NCBI GenBank assembly: GCA_910592005.1
Contig: CAJVPP010001828.1
Span: 1-17,664 of the forward strand
DNA: 17,664 nt
Source of the DNA: Funneliformis mosseae
Taxonomy: Eukaryota > Glomeromycota > Glomeromycetes > Glomerales > Glomeraceae
Direction of reading: 5' to 3'
Positions within the stretch are counted from its first letter, which is position 1; every line of letters starts with the position of its first letter. Shown here in pieces: positions 1 through 8,904 of the stretch. Made by a program: the position numbers and the translations under genes. Under the pieces are notes generated by a model. It did no database searches, had not been told where the DNA came from, and worked only from the letters and a program-made list of their open reading frames with translations.

Positions 1-1
1 G

Positions 2-115
2 GACAATGCGGAAGAATATGTAAAGTTAGTAGGAAAAATTGAAAAATTTTTTAAAATCAAAAAAACAAGTTCAATGCAGCAAACAAATATCGATACATAT
101 TTTGATTATAAGTAA
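2..115 (+). CDS. Transposase C-terminus (pogo/Tigger-like), 5' part outside the window
   Basis: An open frame of 37 codons enters from the left edge and stops at TAA (113-115). It is rich in Lys and Glu (EEYVKLVGKIEKFF) and ends in a motif of the form QQTNIDTYFDYK. Short lysine-rich tails ending in 'KQTxIDxFF'-like motifs are common at the C-terminus of DDE transposases and of related zinc-finger/CENP-B-type transposase proteins. No catalytic residues are visible because the DDE core would lie upstream. The adjacent inverted repeat at 236-302 supports the call. No break is visible in the part seen. Confidence 0.55.
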   Translation, partial: DNAEEYVKLVGKIEKFFKIKKTSSMQQTNIDTYFDYK

Positions 116-235
116 TACTTAGCTTTAATTTGAAATGTATCGGAGAAAAATATTCTAATTTTAATAAAAACTGAAAAAAATTTAGTTGCGATAATTGTGT
201 AACAATATCTGTGATTTCATTGGCTGTTCTTTAAA

Positions 236-302
236 TGCACACCCTCCCTAAGTGCACGAAAATGATCGGTCCCGGGAGCGTGCACTTATGGAGAGTTTAC
301 TG
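236..302 (-). repeat. Terminal inverted repeat with internal GTGCACG palindrome
   Basis: Read on the minus strand from 302 the sequence begins CAGTAAACTCTCCATAAGTG, continues through a GC-rich core containing CCCGGGACCGAT, and ends in CTTAGGGAGGG. The core is framed by AGTGCACG (251-258) and CGTGCACT (279-286), which pair perfectly and could form a hairpin or a transposase site. It is the only GC-rich patch in the first 700 bases. The partner repeat is outside the window. Confidence 0.6.
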
Positions 303-704
303 TATATGTAACGACTTACAATTTATGACATAATATAAAATTAATTTTATTGGCTATTAATTGTTGTTGTACAACCGAAGAATTAATAAATACCTCGTGA
401 ATGCAATCTGAGTAACGATAAAATCGTGTGAATCGCTTGCCGATAAATTAATTTTATAAACTTTTTTTTTTACTATGTTTATATCATTATAAACTTTTTT
501 TTTGCTGTGCTTATATCATTATATAAACTTTTTTTATACTACATTATATTATATTTCGTATCACCAATTAAGAGTTTATAAAGATCATTTTATAATTAAT
601 CACGATGTATTCAGAAAAGTATATATCTCTAATATTTTCCTTTCTAGCTTCCTTTCTCTAAAATATATTTTATCTCTTACAGCACTTACAGAAACACAAA
701 CACA
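303..704. promoter_or_regulatory. Upstream region of the crinkler gene with triplicated TATAAA/T-run repeat
   Basis: No gene is seen here. A direct repeat of about 33-34 bp, each unit starting TATAAAC followed by a run of T and ending TATATCAT, occurs at 455-487 and 488-521, with a partial third copy from 522. Each copy carries a TATA-box-like TATAAA and a poly-T tract of the kind that excludes nucleosomes. The last TATAAA lies about 180 bp before the ATG at 705. A role as core promoter is inferred. A short open frame at 502-708 is AT-rich and overlaps this region, and is not credited. Confidence 0.4.
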
Positions 705-2896
705 ATGATAGCTTCAGTAAATTGTTTAATTCTAGGAGAAGCTTCTGATAATAATTTCAACGTTGTCGTTGGCGAAGTATACACCAATGATGATAAAATT
801 GATGTAGCCTTTGATCAATTTACTGTTTCAAACTTCAAAGAGCTTCTCTTTCGTAGGAAAAAAGTAAAAAAGGTAGTTCAAGATCCTGACAGTATGGATC
901 TTTATAAAGTTGAAGTTGAAATTTCGAGCATTATAAATAAAATTTATACAAAAGATGAAATTAAAGATCTTGGCGCAAAGATGCAACCTGGGATTGAATT
1001 TAAAGAATATTTCGATAATGACAAAAAAAAACCAAAGCGAAGATGCCTTCATATCTTCGTAGTCCCTGTCATTGTAGCCCCCGCCACTGGTAAGTGTTTC
1101 CCAACGTTTTACCTCTCGAACAAGAAATTTGCAGTTATCACTCGTTGTCATATTCGTTTTCTCACTATCATCATTTTTTTTTCAAAACCATTAGATCTTG
1201 AAAGAAAAAGGAAAGCGGGTAAGAATGCGTCGTTGTTATAGTTGCATTACCGGTTTGTTCTGTCATTTACCAATATTTCTTCTCTACATTCATAGTCCAA
1301 GATGTCAGTGATGAAGTTCTTGAAAAACTTATAAAGAGACCTAGGTTTACAATTCCAGAAATTGGATCTCTTTCAGAATTCCTTGATAGGGAACTCCCCG
1401 AAGATATTAAGATACCTATCTCCCAAAATGAAATTGATATGTTACAATCAAGAAATATCACAGATCCCTGCAGTCTAGATAATCTTAGAGCCTTATTCCG
1501 AGTTAGTGATACTGAAAGCGCCACCGGTTTCTGTGTTCGTGCGATATTCTCACCTATCTTAAAGGATAAAATTCCTCCAGATGATGGAACCGAATATTCC
1601 TTTGTTGGATTATGGGACACTTGCATTAGAGACCTTTTGGAATATCTCGTTCCCGACGGTGTATCTATTCGAAATAGTAGTAAATACACGAGTACGAGAG
1701 ATGATCGACCTGACTATGGTCTAATCCTTAATAATGTTTGCTCATTTAGGGGAGAGGAAAAATCATCTGCCAGCACTGAGGATCAAAAATCAGAACTTGG
1801 GAGAAAACTTTTATGGACCTATGATCCAGCTCCATATGTCTTAGGTAAGATCTCGTGTCTGTTTCAAGACGTGCTACATACTAAACATGATTTTGCAATC
1901 ACAGGTTACTATACCCATGGACCTCAAGTAACGTTCGTTGCCATTTGCCGACCTGTAGAAGGTTATGCTATACCAGATGTTGTTGACATCGTGCAATCAA
2001 ACTTAAAGCTCAGGAGGGAACGTGTCCGTCATCTGCTAAGAATAATCAATTTAAGCTGTATTATTAATGCGCTTCAGCCAGTAATTGGAAGACGTGGAAT
2101 ACCCGAGTTCAAAACAGTATATAGGTGAGATAAGGAATCTACTTTCTTTCAAAATATCTTATAATCTGATGTCATTTTTTTATCCGTAACATTGCAGAAC
2201 AAATCGTACGATCGAAATGCGTGGTACAGGTGTTAAAAAAACCTATACTTACGAAGATGTCGGAATTCGCGTTCAAAAGCTCGTTAATATTTATGAAAAA
2301 TTGGTTAGGAAAGGAGTACCTAATATTGATCATCTTAATTGTTACAACAAAGAAAGCGGTGTAGTGCATCTTTCTCCAAATGGAAAACAAGTTGTACCAA
2401 ACAATCAGCAGGAATTGTTTGAAGCTATTATCTGTGTTCTGGAGGCGCTTGTGGTAAGTATGTTTGCGATTTTTAGATAGATACATTATTTATTATTTTA
2501 TAATATCTACAGGTTTTACATGATGATAATGATCCTATATATCATCGGGATATCCGGTGGGATAATATTATTCGACGATATGATGATCCATCAAAATGGT
2601 TTCTTATAGATTGGGATGATGCCACTGGGTATCCAAATAGTCCGGCGATGCATCTTACAACCGAGGAACATGCTCCGGAAGTATTTACCAGAAATCATCG
2701 TGGTGAAGTTGATATATGGGGTGTAGGGAAATTAATTAAGAATGCAAGCATTTGGATCACTAATCTTTCAGAAAAAATCACTGAATTTGGGGATCTTTTG
2801 CTAAGTCAAGATAGTAAAGAGAGGCCATCTGCTAAGAAGGCTCTGAATAAATTTAAAAAGATTAAGAAGAAAATTCTTAAAAAGCAAGTGAGATAA
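705..2896 (+). CDS. Crinkler (CRN) protein: CRN head, PD-(D/E)xK nuclease-like domain, kinase-like domain
   Basis: Six exons (705-1089, 1195-1218, 1296-1844, 1905-2124, 2198-2453, 2513-2896) join in frame into 605 residues; all introns are GT-AG and 59-105 nt long. Residues 1-128 are the ubiquitin-like crinkler head (NCLILGEAS near the start, DLYKVEVEI near 65, LHIFVV near 115). A nuclease-like domain follows, with PD at 275-276 and EEK at 290-292, the spacing of a PD-(D/E)xK site. The C-terminus is kinase-like: HRDIRWDN at 489-496, IDWDD (DFG equivalent) at 510-514, APE at 532-534, DIWGVG at 545-550. No glycine-rich loop is obvious. Lys-Arg patches at 107-113 and in exon 2 could serve nuclear import. 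Crinklers with this layout are known as host-directed or nuclear effectors; no signal peptide is seen, which is usual for fungal members. The third intron (1845-1904) could be retained without a stop. The gene appears intact. Confidence 0.85.
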
Positions 2897-3665
2897 AATA
2901 GATTTCATAAAACTAGAAACACGTATCTCCAGGTTTTGCTCAGCAGAAATGCAATACAAATTTGTCTTTGTGTAAAATTTTTTATATCTTTAAACTTCAC
3001 AATTACTCACGAAATGTAATATAATTTTCATAAAAAATAAATCTCTTGCAATACATGATTTAACAACATACAGTGTGATTAAAAAATTAAAGTCCAATTA
3101 AGAAACTTTTATTATAAATAAAAGTAATAATAATGGTAAAGAAGCAAGTGAAATGTATAATGCTATCAAGGAGGGAGGGACTACCAGGCCATTTATTTAA
3201 TGCAAGTCCCGGCATCATATTATTTCTTTGCTCGTACGTTTATGGTAAATTTCTACAGCTATCGCTAATACTGCTAATTATGAGATTCTCTCACTTTCAT
3301 TCATTCGGAAAAATAAACAGAAATTAGCATATTAAACATGCATTCGCATAGGTGTAATTGTGAAGAATCTTCACAATCAAAAATCACGTGCATGTGAACA
3401 ATAGTTCACATCGATCACTTTTGCCTTTTTTATTAATACAATGCCGAAAATAAATACAAATGTTCGGGACTGTACCTGTGATACATGACTATTTTTTTTA
3501 ATCTAATGTCTATCCTACAGACTAACTAACCACCTGATATTTACATGACTTGGAAATTCGCCTCACGTTCTTTACGAAATGTCTGTTATAAAGTACACAT
3601 TTATTAATGATAGAAAACTAGAGTTACAAGAAATCGCAATACAGGAATTTGGTAATAATAAATTT
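2897..3665. other. Intergenic spacer between convergent crinklers, with four palindromes or repeat ends
   Basis: No gene is supported. At 3069-3095 a TACAGTGTGATTAAAAAATT-type motif resembles a Tc1/mariner-like repeat end, but no inverted partner is present. At 3106-3124 CTTTTATT and AATAAAAG pair around ATA. At 3357-3377 the arms ATTGTGAAGA and TCTTCACAAT pair around one A. At 3393-3410 TGTGAAC and GTTCACA pair around AATA. The last two share a GTGAA core and lie 15 bases apart. Open frames in this stretch are short and lack recognisable motifs. Confidence 0.5.
3036..3041 (+). terminator. Candidate poly(A) signal of the crinkler gene
   Basis: AATAAA lies 140 bases after the stop codon of the crinkler gene, in an A/T-rich stretch. 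It is the first canonical hexamer downstream of the stop. AT-rich DNA yields this hexamer by chance, so it is only a candidate. Confidence 0.35.
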
Positions 3666-5340
3666 TTACGCATTGTATCTATCTAGCAAGTTAGTGTATT
3701 TGAGATGTTCCTCCTCGAAAAGTTTTCTCTTCTTTTTTGTGTCCTCCCGATTTGCCATCCTGAAGTCAATCAGATAGACATCACCGTTATCGTTAATTAA
3801 GATATTTTCCTCCCGAATGTCATTATGGAGGATACCATGCTTGTGAATCGCTTCTAATCCCTTAACAGCCCTTGACTTTTGTCATTTAGTTATTTTTTGC
3901 TCGCTCAACGTAGTACCAGCAATGGTCATACCAATAACAAAATTCATACCTTCTCCATAAAATCCATAACAGATCAACTTTGGAGTATACTTGCCTTGAA
4001 TATTTGTGAAGTCTTTGTAAATCTTGACTTCTTTCTGCATTTCTTTCAGGATGTATGTGGGGCTTTTGATAAATCAACACTCTTCAAAGCAATTGTATCA
4101 CCATGAAATTCGCACAGGAGCGTTTTACCACTTCGTCTTTCACCTAGTATGTCCTTAAACTTAAAGTCACGAAACTAAAATTTGCTGGTCTACGGGGATG
4201 TTAGAAGATGATTGTTGATTTGCAAAAGTGCCAGAAGTTTGTTGTTGATTTAATGAGAAGTTGGATGATGATTTTGAGTGCGATCGAAGAGTACGTGAAT
4301 TATTGTCTCCGTGAGCTAGCACTAGTACTTGAGGTTTAGGGGAGTTGGAATTCTCTTTTGCCTGTCGTGTTAGGGATTGCAGTGAAAGGGTTTTTGAGAT
4401 CCAGAGCTCTGTATGTTCTCGGCATAGAAACCAGTGACTATTGCAGGTGGTAAGAATACTGTATTTAAGTTCGTTTCCTCTCATGTAATTATAGATTTGT
4501 TGAATTACGTCTTTGCCTTTACTTGTCTGATAAAACTCGAAAAATGTCTGTTTGCCCATATCTTCTAAAACATGCTTTCTTTTTGCCTCAATCATCAGGA
4601 TAAGCAATTCCACAAGATGACAATTGAAATCTGGTATGCCAGGAGTATGAGTTTGGCATTTAGAAAAATCATATTCTGACCCTGTAAGTTCGTTCAATGT
4701 CATACAAATATTTACATCAATAGCAACACAAATGTCCTCCTCATTTAACAACAACTTTATTTTTGATAAATTGTGATCGCTCGAATCTCAGTTGCTAGTT
4801 GAAGCGGAATTGATTCACTTCCTTGAAAAAGTCTCTCCATAAAATGGAGGGTCACCATTAACCTTTGTAGTGATCTTTGGTTTAGTACATTTCGGAGAAT
4901 ATGTTATGGGTGGCGGAATACATGACAATGCCTCTTCCAAGCTGAGAATTGGAAACGAATACGTGTTAATATTATGAAGGCAAATGACTAAAAATTAGCC
5001 GTTAAGGCGCTTTGTACAGACTGTATCAGACAACTTACTGGCAACTTTACAATATGTGGATATATTCTTCAGGAGGTGAGTCTGGAAAGTATTTCGAAAT
5101 TTTTCTTATTGCCAACAACTCGTCGCTGTCCTTGAGTGAAAGATTGCTTAAGGGATCAACATGATCGTCAGAGATTGACACTTTCCATAATTTAATGTCT
5201 TTGGCATCAACGTTAGTGAAAGTTTGCGGTTACTCAGCCTTAATAACTTTCTTGAGGTGGCTAACTAACTTTTTCCTATCAATATCTACGGCAAAAGCAC
5301 TAACGGTCGTATTTTCTTTAATGAGTGATAGGCATATTTT
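3666..5340 (-). pseudogene. Dead crinkler: CRN head, nuclease-like domain, kinase-like domain
   Basis: Piecing together minus-strand frames shows the same three-part plan as the intact gene at 705. The CRN head runs from about 5340 to 5040 (DAKDIKLWKVSI, then LKDSDELLA), with no ATG where one is expected. A probable 51-nt intron follows (5038-4988, GTAAGT to TTTTAG). A proline-rich linker (PPPITYSP) precedes a PD-(D/E)xK-like domain with IPD near 4630 and EAK at 4581-4589. After a Ser/Gln/Asn-rich linker the kinase-like part ends at 3666, with HNDIREEN at 3804-3827 and DFR where DFG is expected (about 3759-3770). Breaks: stops at 5230-5232, 4815-4817, 4788-4790 and 3882-3884, and frameshifts near 5046, 4168 and 4070. 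It is convergent with the intact crinkler. It belongs to a different subfamily from that gene, since the two share architecture rather than close sequence. Confidence 0.8.
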
Positions 5341-5509
5341 CAGCTTATATAGTATTTTTTGCGAAATGTTATTGACTCAAAGTGCTGTATGTGAGGACAA
5401 AAGTTAAAAGAATTTTATTTGCAAAAAAAATACTGAGACAGACTATATGTGAGAAATTATTCTGTTTCATAAGCCTGTACTACATCAGGTGATAAGTGAG
5501 AAGACAGTT

Positions 5510-5672
5510 AGGGAGGCGCAGTGATTAGGCGATCATTGCACCTATGATGCAATGTAGCCAAGGCTAGATAAAAATGTTAGATTTATAGTCCTAGACCGTA
5601 TCATTACACGTGACCCATTTCTTATGTACAGTACAATAATAATACTTTTTATAAAATAAAAGAAATAAAAAA
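5510..5672 (+). repeat. tRNA-derived SINE candidate (Ser/Leu-type head, A-rich tail)
   Basis: GGCGCAGTGATTAGGCG (from about 5514) resembles a degenerate tRNA A box and D arm. ATTGCA (5535-5540) and TGCAAT (5548-5553) pair around a seven-base loop, exactly like an anticodon arm. TAGCC (5555-5559) and GGCTA (5562-5566) then pair around AA, like the long variable arm of tRNA-Ser or tRNA-Leu. The following TTAGATTTATAGTCC sits where a B box would be but has decayed. A body without coding potential ends in an A-rich tail at about 5650-5672. A working tRNA is unlikely, because no acceptor stem or clean T arm is seen. Confidence 0.45.
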
Positions 5673-6655
5673 CGTTGCCAGAACTGGCCTACAATACATA
5701 AAATTGCAACTATAGCGCTACATGATACTGAAAATTATGTAGAATATACAGTGACATAGAAGCGGTTCGCTTAGGGTAGAGATTGATTATTAAAAAAAAT
5801 AGAAATAAAGACTTGAGAGTCCATTGGCCTTTCGTTAACTGTTCCAGGATAGATCTCTTGAATTATTAGATAAAGATTATCAAATAGTGACCCCAATCAG
5901 CTTCGAATTGTATTTTCAAATCTGCTAACCCTTTGACTTGTGTTGATTGTAATTACTTGAGCTACTTGATTGTTTAGAAGATTGAAGAGATTTCTTATGA
6001 GAATGATAAGACAATTGAGAGTGATATCAATACCATTGTTATCATTATTATTATTTTTATTGGTCATTATGTAGTGAGTTTCCTAAATTCAAGAGCCCAT
6101 AGTGAGTATTTTTACGTCATACTTCGCTCTCATACATATATAACTGGTCCTGAAGGGACCTTTCTAGCATATACATACCTTAATTTTTCACGGGAAAGTT
6201 GGCTGAACTTCCACATACTCCTACATGCTTTATATTTTGCTAGGAAAAAGAGCGCTAAGCCGAAGTTAAGGAGGTATGAGGCCAAGAGTTCTATGAAAGC
6301 ACATGTAAATGAAATTCTTATACCTTTTCACATGTAGATCTACCTTGCAAGACATATAATTGGTTTTACGCCTGACGATCTCAGAATTGCAAGTCCCTCA
6401 GCCTTTCATAACATATGCTTTTGTTGGCACTATTTACTTATAGGGAAGGTCCTGTGTTGCATGTAGACCCTCTTTCACATTTTTCTCACATTTGTTCAGA
6501 AAAAAATAAAGGTACTAGTTAGCATATATATACGCGAAATTAATATGCGAAAATATTATACAGACCTATTATGTGATCAGCCTATTTTTGTCACATAATC
6601 TAGCCAAGCCAAAGGCGTTCTTCGAATAAGGCGCTGTGTATGGCTTAGCAAATTC
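5673..6655. other. Gene-free AT-rich stretch with a weak Ser/Lys/Asn-rich coding remnant
   Basis: No convincing gene is seen. On the minus strand around 5910-6060 one frame reads as a Ser/Lys/Gln/Asn-rich segment (HSHKKSLQSSKQSSSSS) and then hits TAG and TGA codons, which may be a fragment of a decayed gene. The forward open frame at 6074-6337 starts at GTG, has no recognisable motif and is probably chance. GGTCC and GGACC pair around five bases at about 6147-6161. Confidence 0.4.
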
Positions 6656-6680
6656 TTCTGAGCTGAAGATTATCACTCCA
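6656..6680. repeat. Left copy of a direct repeat flanking the 201-residue gene
   Basis: TCTGAGCTGAAGATTATCAC plus a following CCAG recurs at 7403-7427 as TCTGAGCTGATGATCACTGC plus TCCAG. About 21 of 25 positions agree. The two copies bracket the ORF at 6745-7350 in the same orientation, 747 bp apart. Confidence 0.5.
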
Positions 6681-6744
6681 GTTGATGATCAATATTCCAG
6701 ACACAAGATTTTCTCATTAAATATATTACTTTATTGTAGCAATC

Positions 6745-7350
6745 ATGACAAATGATCCTGAAACACTTAATCAATTATATGAAGTGCTATTATATAAGAA
6801 GAAGGATATAATAGCTATTCAGAAAAAACTCAGTATTAGTGGTAATGCAAATCAAATAACAAACATTGAAGCTAGAAGGCGAAAAATACTTGCCGATTCA
6901 TATGAGTTATTGTTAAATTTGGTAGAAGATATAATACCAATATGGGATGATCTCAGCATTGAAGGTAATCTCATTCTAGAAGAGGCACTCCAAAGCAATA
7001 AAGCTTCTACAGATATTTCATATAGAGAAATATATAATTTGCTTTTATACCTGGAAGAGGATATAATAATAATTCAGGATGAACTTAGTATTATTGGTTA
7101 TTTTAATCAAGAAAGGGCAGAAGAAGTCGATGAAAAAGCAAGAGCATATTTCCAAAAGTTTGAGGAATTCCACAGTCCATTAGAAGATGTTCTAATTGTG
7201 ATTTTACAGAAATATGGTGAAATGGGAGTAAATAAAATTCAGTTTATTGGAGAAGGGCATCCGCTATTTCCAAATCTCTCTCCTCAACAATTACATAAAA
7301 TTTTTGTAAAAAATTCAATTAGCACTGGACAGTGCTCATGTCTAGAATAG
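6745..7350 (+). CDS. Uncharacterised acidic protein with three internal repeats, 201 residues
   Basis: I do not recognise the family. The frame is uninterrupted from ATG (6745) to TAG (7350). Three related segments at residues 12-34, 53-75 and 97-119 share the form Y-x-x-L-L, then E/K-D-I-I-x-I, then L-S-I-x-G; spacing is 41 and 44 residues. Examples are EDIIPIWDDLSIEGN and EDIIIIQDELSIIGY. The repeats look alpha-helical and amphipathic, suggesting a small helical-repeat or coiled-coil scaffold. The C-terminal third differs and ends GQCSCLE; this is not a CaaX box. There is no signal peptide or membrane segment. A TTTATTGTAG stretch just before the ATG could be an intron acceptor, so an upstream exon is possible. 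It is one of the few unbroken frames in the window. Function is unknown. Confidence 0.65.
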   Translation: MTNDPETLNQLYEVLLYKKKDIIAIQKKLSISGNANQITNIEARRRKILADSYELLLNLVEDIIPIWDDLSIEGNLILEEALQSNKASTDISYREIYNLLLYLEEDIIIIQDELSIIGYFNQERAEEVDEKARAYFQKFEEFHSPLEDVLIVILQKYGEMGVNKIQFIGEGHPLFPNLSPQQLHKIFVKNSISTGQCSCLE

Positions 7351-7364
7351 ATTAGCTAATCTAT
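7321..7364. repeat. Two adjacent palindromes over the 3' end of the 201-residue gene
   Basis: AGCACTG (7321-7327) and CAGTGCT (7330-7336) pair around GA, still within the coding sequence. ATAGATTAGCTAATCTAT (7347-7364) is a perfect 18-base palindrome that contains the TAG stop codon. The transcript could fold both as hairpins. A role in 3'-end formation or mRNA stability is inference. Confidence 0.55.
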
Positions 7365-7402
7365 ATTTTTTATCACACAGACTATAACCCAACAAAAAAT
7401 CA

Positions 7403-7427
7403 TCTGAGCTGATGATCACTGCTCCAG
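7403..7427. repeat. Right copy of the direct repeat flanking the 201-residue gene
   Basis: This is the partner of 6656-6680. It lies 53 bp after the stop codon of the 201-residue gene and 22 bp before the end of the F-box/LRR pseudogene. Confidence 0.5.
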
Positions 7428-7448
7428 ATTAGTTAGATCGGTAGAGTA

Positions 7449-8594
7449 CTACCATTCTACTTGATCGACTAATATTCTACCAAAATTAATCCTTGGTGAT
7501 CGTCTATTAGGTTGCCAGTGTATCTGAGATATAACCGAATTCTGATTATTATCAATACTATGCCAGGTGTTATATAACTGACCACCATTCTGAAGTGATG
7601 TTCTAGCTAGAATACAATGTTCACTCAATCTCCTTGATAAGTCGTCGATGATAAAATTATCTAAGGATGTAATATTTCTTGATGCATCATGTGGTATCCT
7701 CAGACTCCTTACAAGTTCACGAATCACATCTAGGAAAGATACCTGAATTGGCACAAAATTCTCAATATAGGTATTTGGATTAAGTGAAATGAGCTAATCT
7801 ATAGCTTCTTTGCTAATATTATTACACTCTTCCAAATTGAGATACTTTAAATTAAGACATGAACTAGCAATTTCTTTGATAGTTATATCAGTAATTTGAC
7901 GAAAGCTAAGGTTGAGTTGCTGGAGCCTTGGGCAAGAACGAATAACATTACAAATTGATGTTTCAGAATATTCTCTGCGATTAAAGATATTTAGATATTC
8001 TAATCTATGGCATAACTTTGCGATTCTCCATATATCACTACCATCTACTTCTCGAATACGAAAGCTCCTAAAGCCACCTGGTCGATCAATACATAAATTG
8101 AGATACTTCAGATTCGGGTATGAATTCGCTATCAGTTCTAATGCTCTATTACTAAATGCTATGCTATTTATGAAACTTAAGTGGGTTATATTTGGGCATA
8201 AATGTACAATGCTTATGATTTTTTTATCTGAAAGTGAATAGTAGTATGATATTTTAAGATGAGTTACATTTGAGCAATAAACTGGCATTTGCTTCTTACG
8301 TACTAACTTTATGAATTTTTTTAATTAAGAGAGATCTTTTGTACGTTCTATCCTTATGAATTTATTTAATCGAGGATGATCCTTTGCACAGTAATTTTTA
8401 TAATCATTTGGAAGAGATTGTCCAGGATATAAGTCTTTTCCTCTCAATTCGATATGCTTCTACAGAATAGGTGCACCACATCTGTATCACAATTGGAAAA
8501 CAAATAGAGTGTGATAGAGGGATTTATCTATCGCTAAAAAATGTAAAATATATTCTAATAGTTCTGGTAAATAAAAGATGCTTGATTGCGCCAT
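7449..8594 (-). pseudogene. F-box/LRR protein, copy 1, killed by four in-frame stops and no frameshift
   Basis: From ATG at 8594 to TAG at 7449 there are 382 codons in one continuous frame. An F-box lies at about residues 9-60 (LPELLEYILHFLAIDKS, then CGAPIL and HIEL). LRRs of the AMN1/F-box-LRR type follow from about residue 103 to 270 ([45 protein letters not shown]). F-box proteins recruit substrates to SCF ubiquitin ligases through Skp1, with the LRR as substrate platform. The frame is broken by TGA (8487-8489), TAG (8460-8462), TAA (8325-8327) and TAG (7794-7796). The first two sit where F-boxes usually have Trp. All four are one C-to-T or G-to-A step from a sense codon. Copy 2 lies upstream on the same strand. 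A start at the internal ATG at 8288 would give an F-box-less LRR protein, which is less likely. Confidence 0.8.
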
Positions 8595-8709
8595 AAAAAA
8601 TATATGCTGTATCTTTAAACAAAAAATAAAATTACACTATTATGCAAAGCATCTTCAGCCTGCTTCAGATTGTTATTCTCATTTTATTTTTTTGAATGAG
8701 ATCGCAAAA

Positions 8710-8904
8710 TTATTGTTCTAATAATAGTTTTGAATTACATATATCCAAAGTTGCACCATTTTCTTGAAACCATTGCATTCCTAATACTAAGTCAGGATAA
8801 TAATCAGGCCAATCCGGTCTAAGAACTATAAATGCAATGGGTGTGATCAGAAAAAATCCCTCCAGATCAGATTGTTTGCGAAATCCTAACGCTTGTTTTA
8901 ACAA
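8710..8904 (-). pseudogene. Retropepsin-like (retrotransposon aspartic protease) fragment
   Basis: An open frame of 64 codons without ATG ends at TAA and contains PDLVLGMQWFQENGATLDI, which resembles the C-terminal flap and strand of retroviral/Ty3-type aspartic proteases ('LGmdWLxxxxAxid'). The catalytic D-[TS]-G would lie upstream, but there the sequence changes abruptly into the end of F-box/LRR copy 2 at about 8898-8904. It therefore looks like a retroelement scrap inserted at, or joined to, the 3' end of that copy. Confidence 0.4.

Larger units (their letters stand above)
1..302 (+). mobile_element. Right end of a pogo/Tigger-like DNA transposon
   Basis: The window opens inside a transposable element. 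The tail of a transposase reading frame (2-115) is followed by about 120 bp of AT-rich non-coding DNA and then by a terminal inverted repeat ending at 302, next to a TA (303-304) that would be the target-site dinucleotide. The order transposase, spacer, repeat, TA is that of Tc1/mariner/pogo-type cut-and-paste elements. The left end lies outside the window, so neither the family nor its activity can be settled. The superfamily call is inferred from the protein tail and the TA. Confidence 0.65.

Noticed and set aside
705..1241. A 178-residue ORF read straight through from the crinkler start
   Set aside because: It diverges from crinkler-like sequence at a GTAAGT donor (1090); the downstream exons join in frame only after splicing.
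3069..3095. Complete Tc1/mariner-type element
   Set aside because: Only one repeat-like end is seen; no inverted partner or transposase frame lies within reach.
3133..3327. Short forward ORF of 64 residues
   Set aside because: Hydrophobic but without motif or context; likely chance in AT-rich DNA.
3879..4106. Forward and reverse ORFs over the crinkler kinase region (also 5195-5407 forward)
   Set aside because: They are shadows in the wrong frame or strand of the dead crinkler.
5510..5600. Functional tRNA gene
   Set aside because: An anticodon-like arm and a variable-arm-like hairpin are present, but the acceptor stem and T arm are not; SINE head preferred.
6074..6337. Forward ORF of 87 residues starting at GTG
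   Set aside because: No ATG at its start, no recognisable motif, and eukaryotic context.
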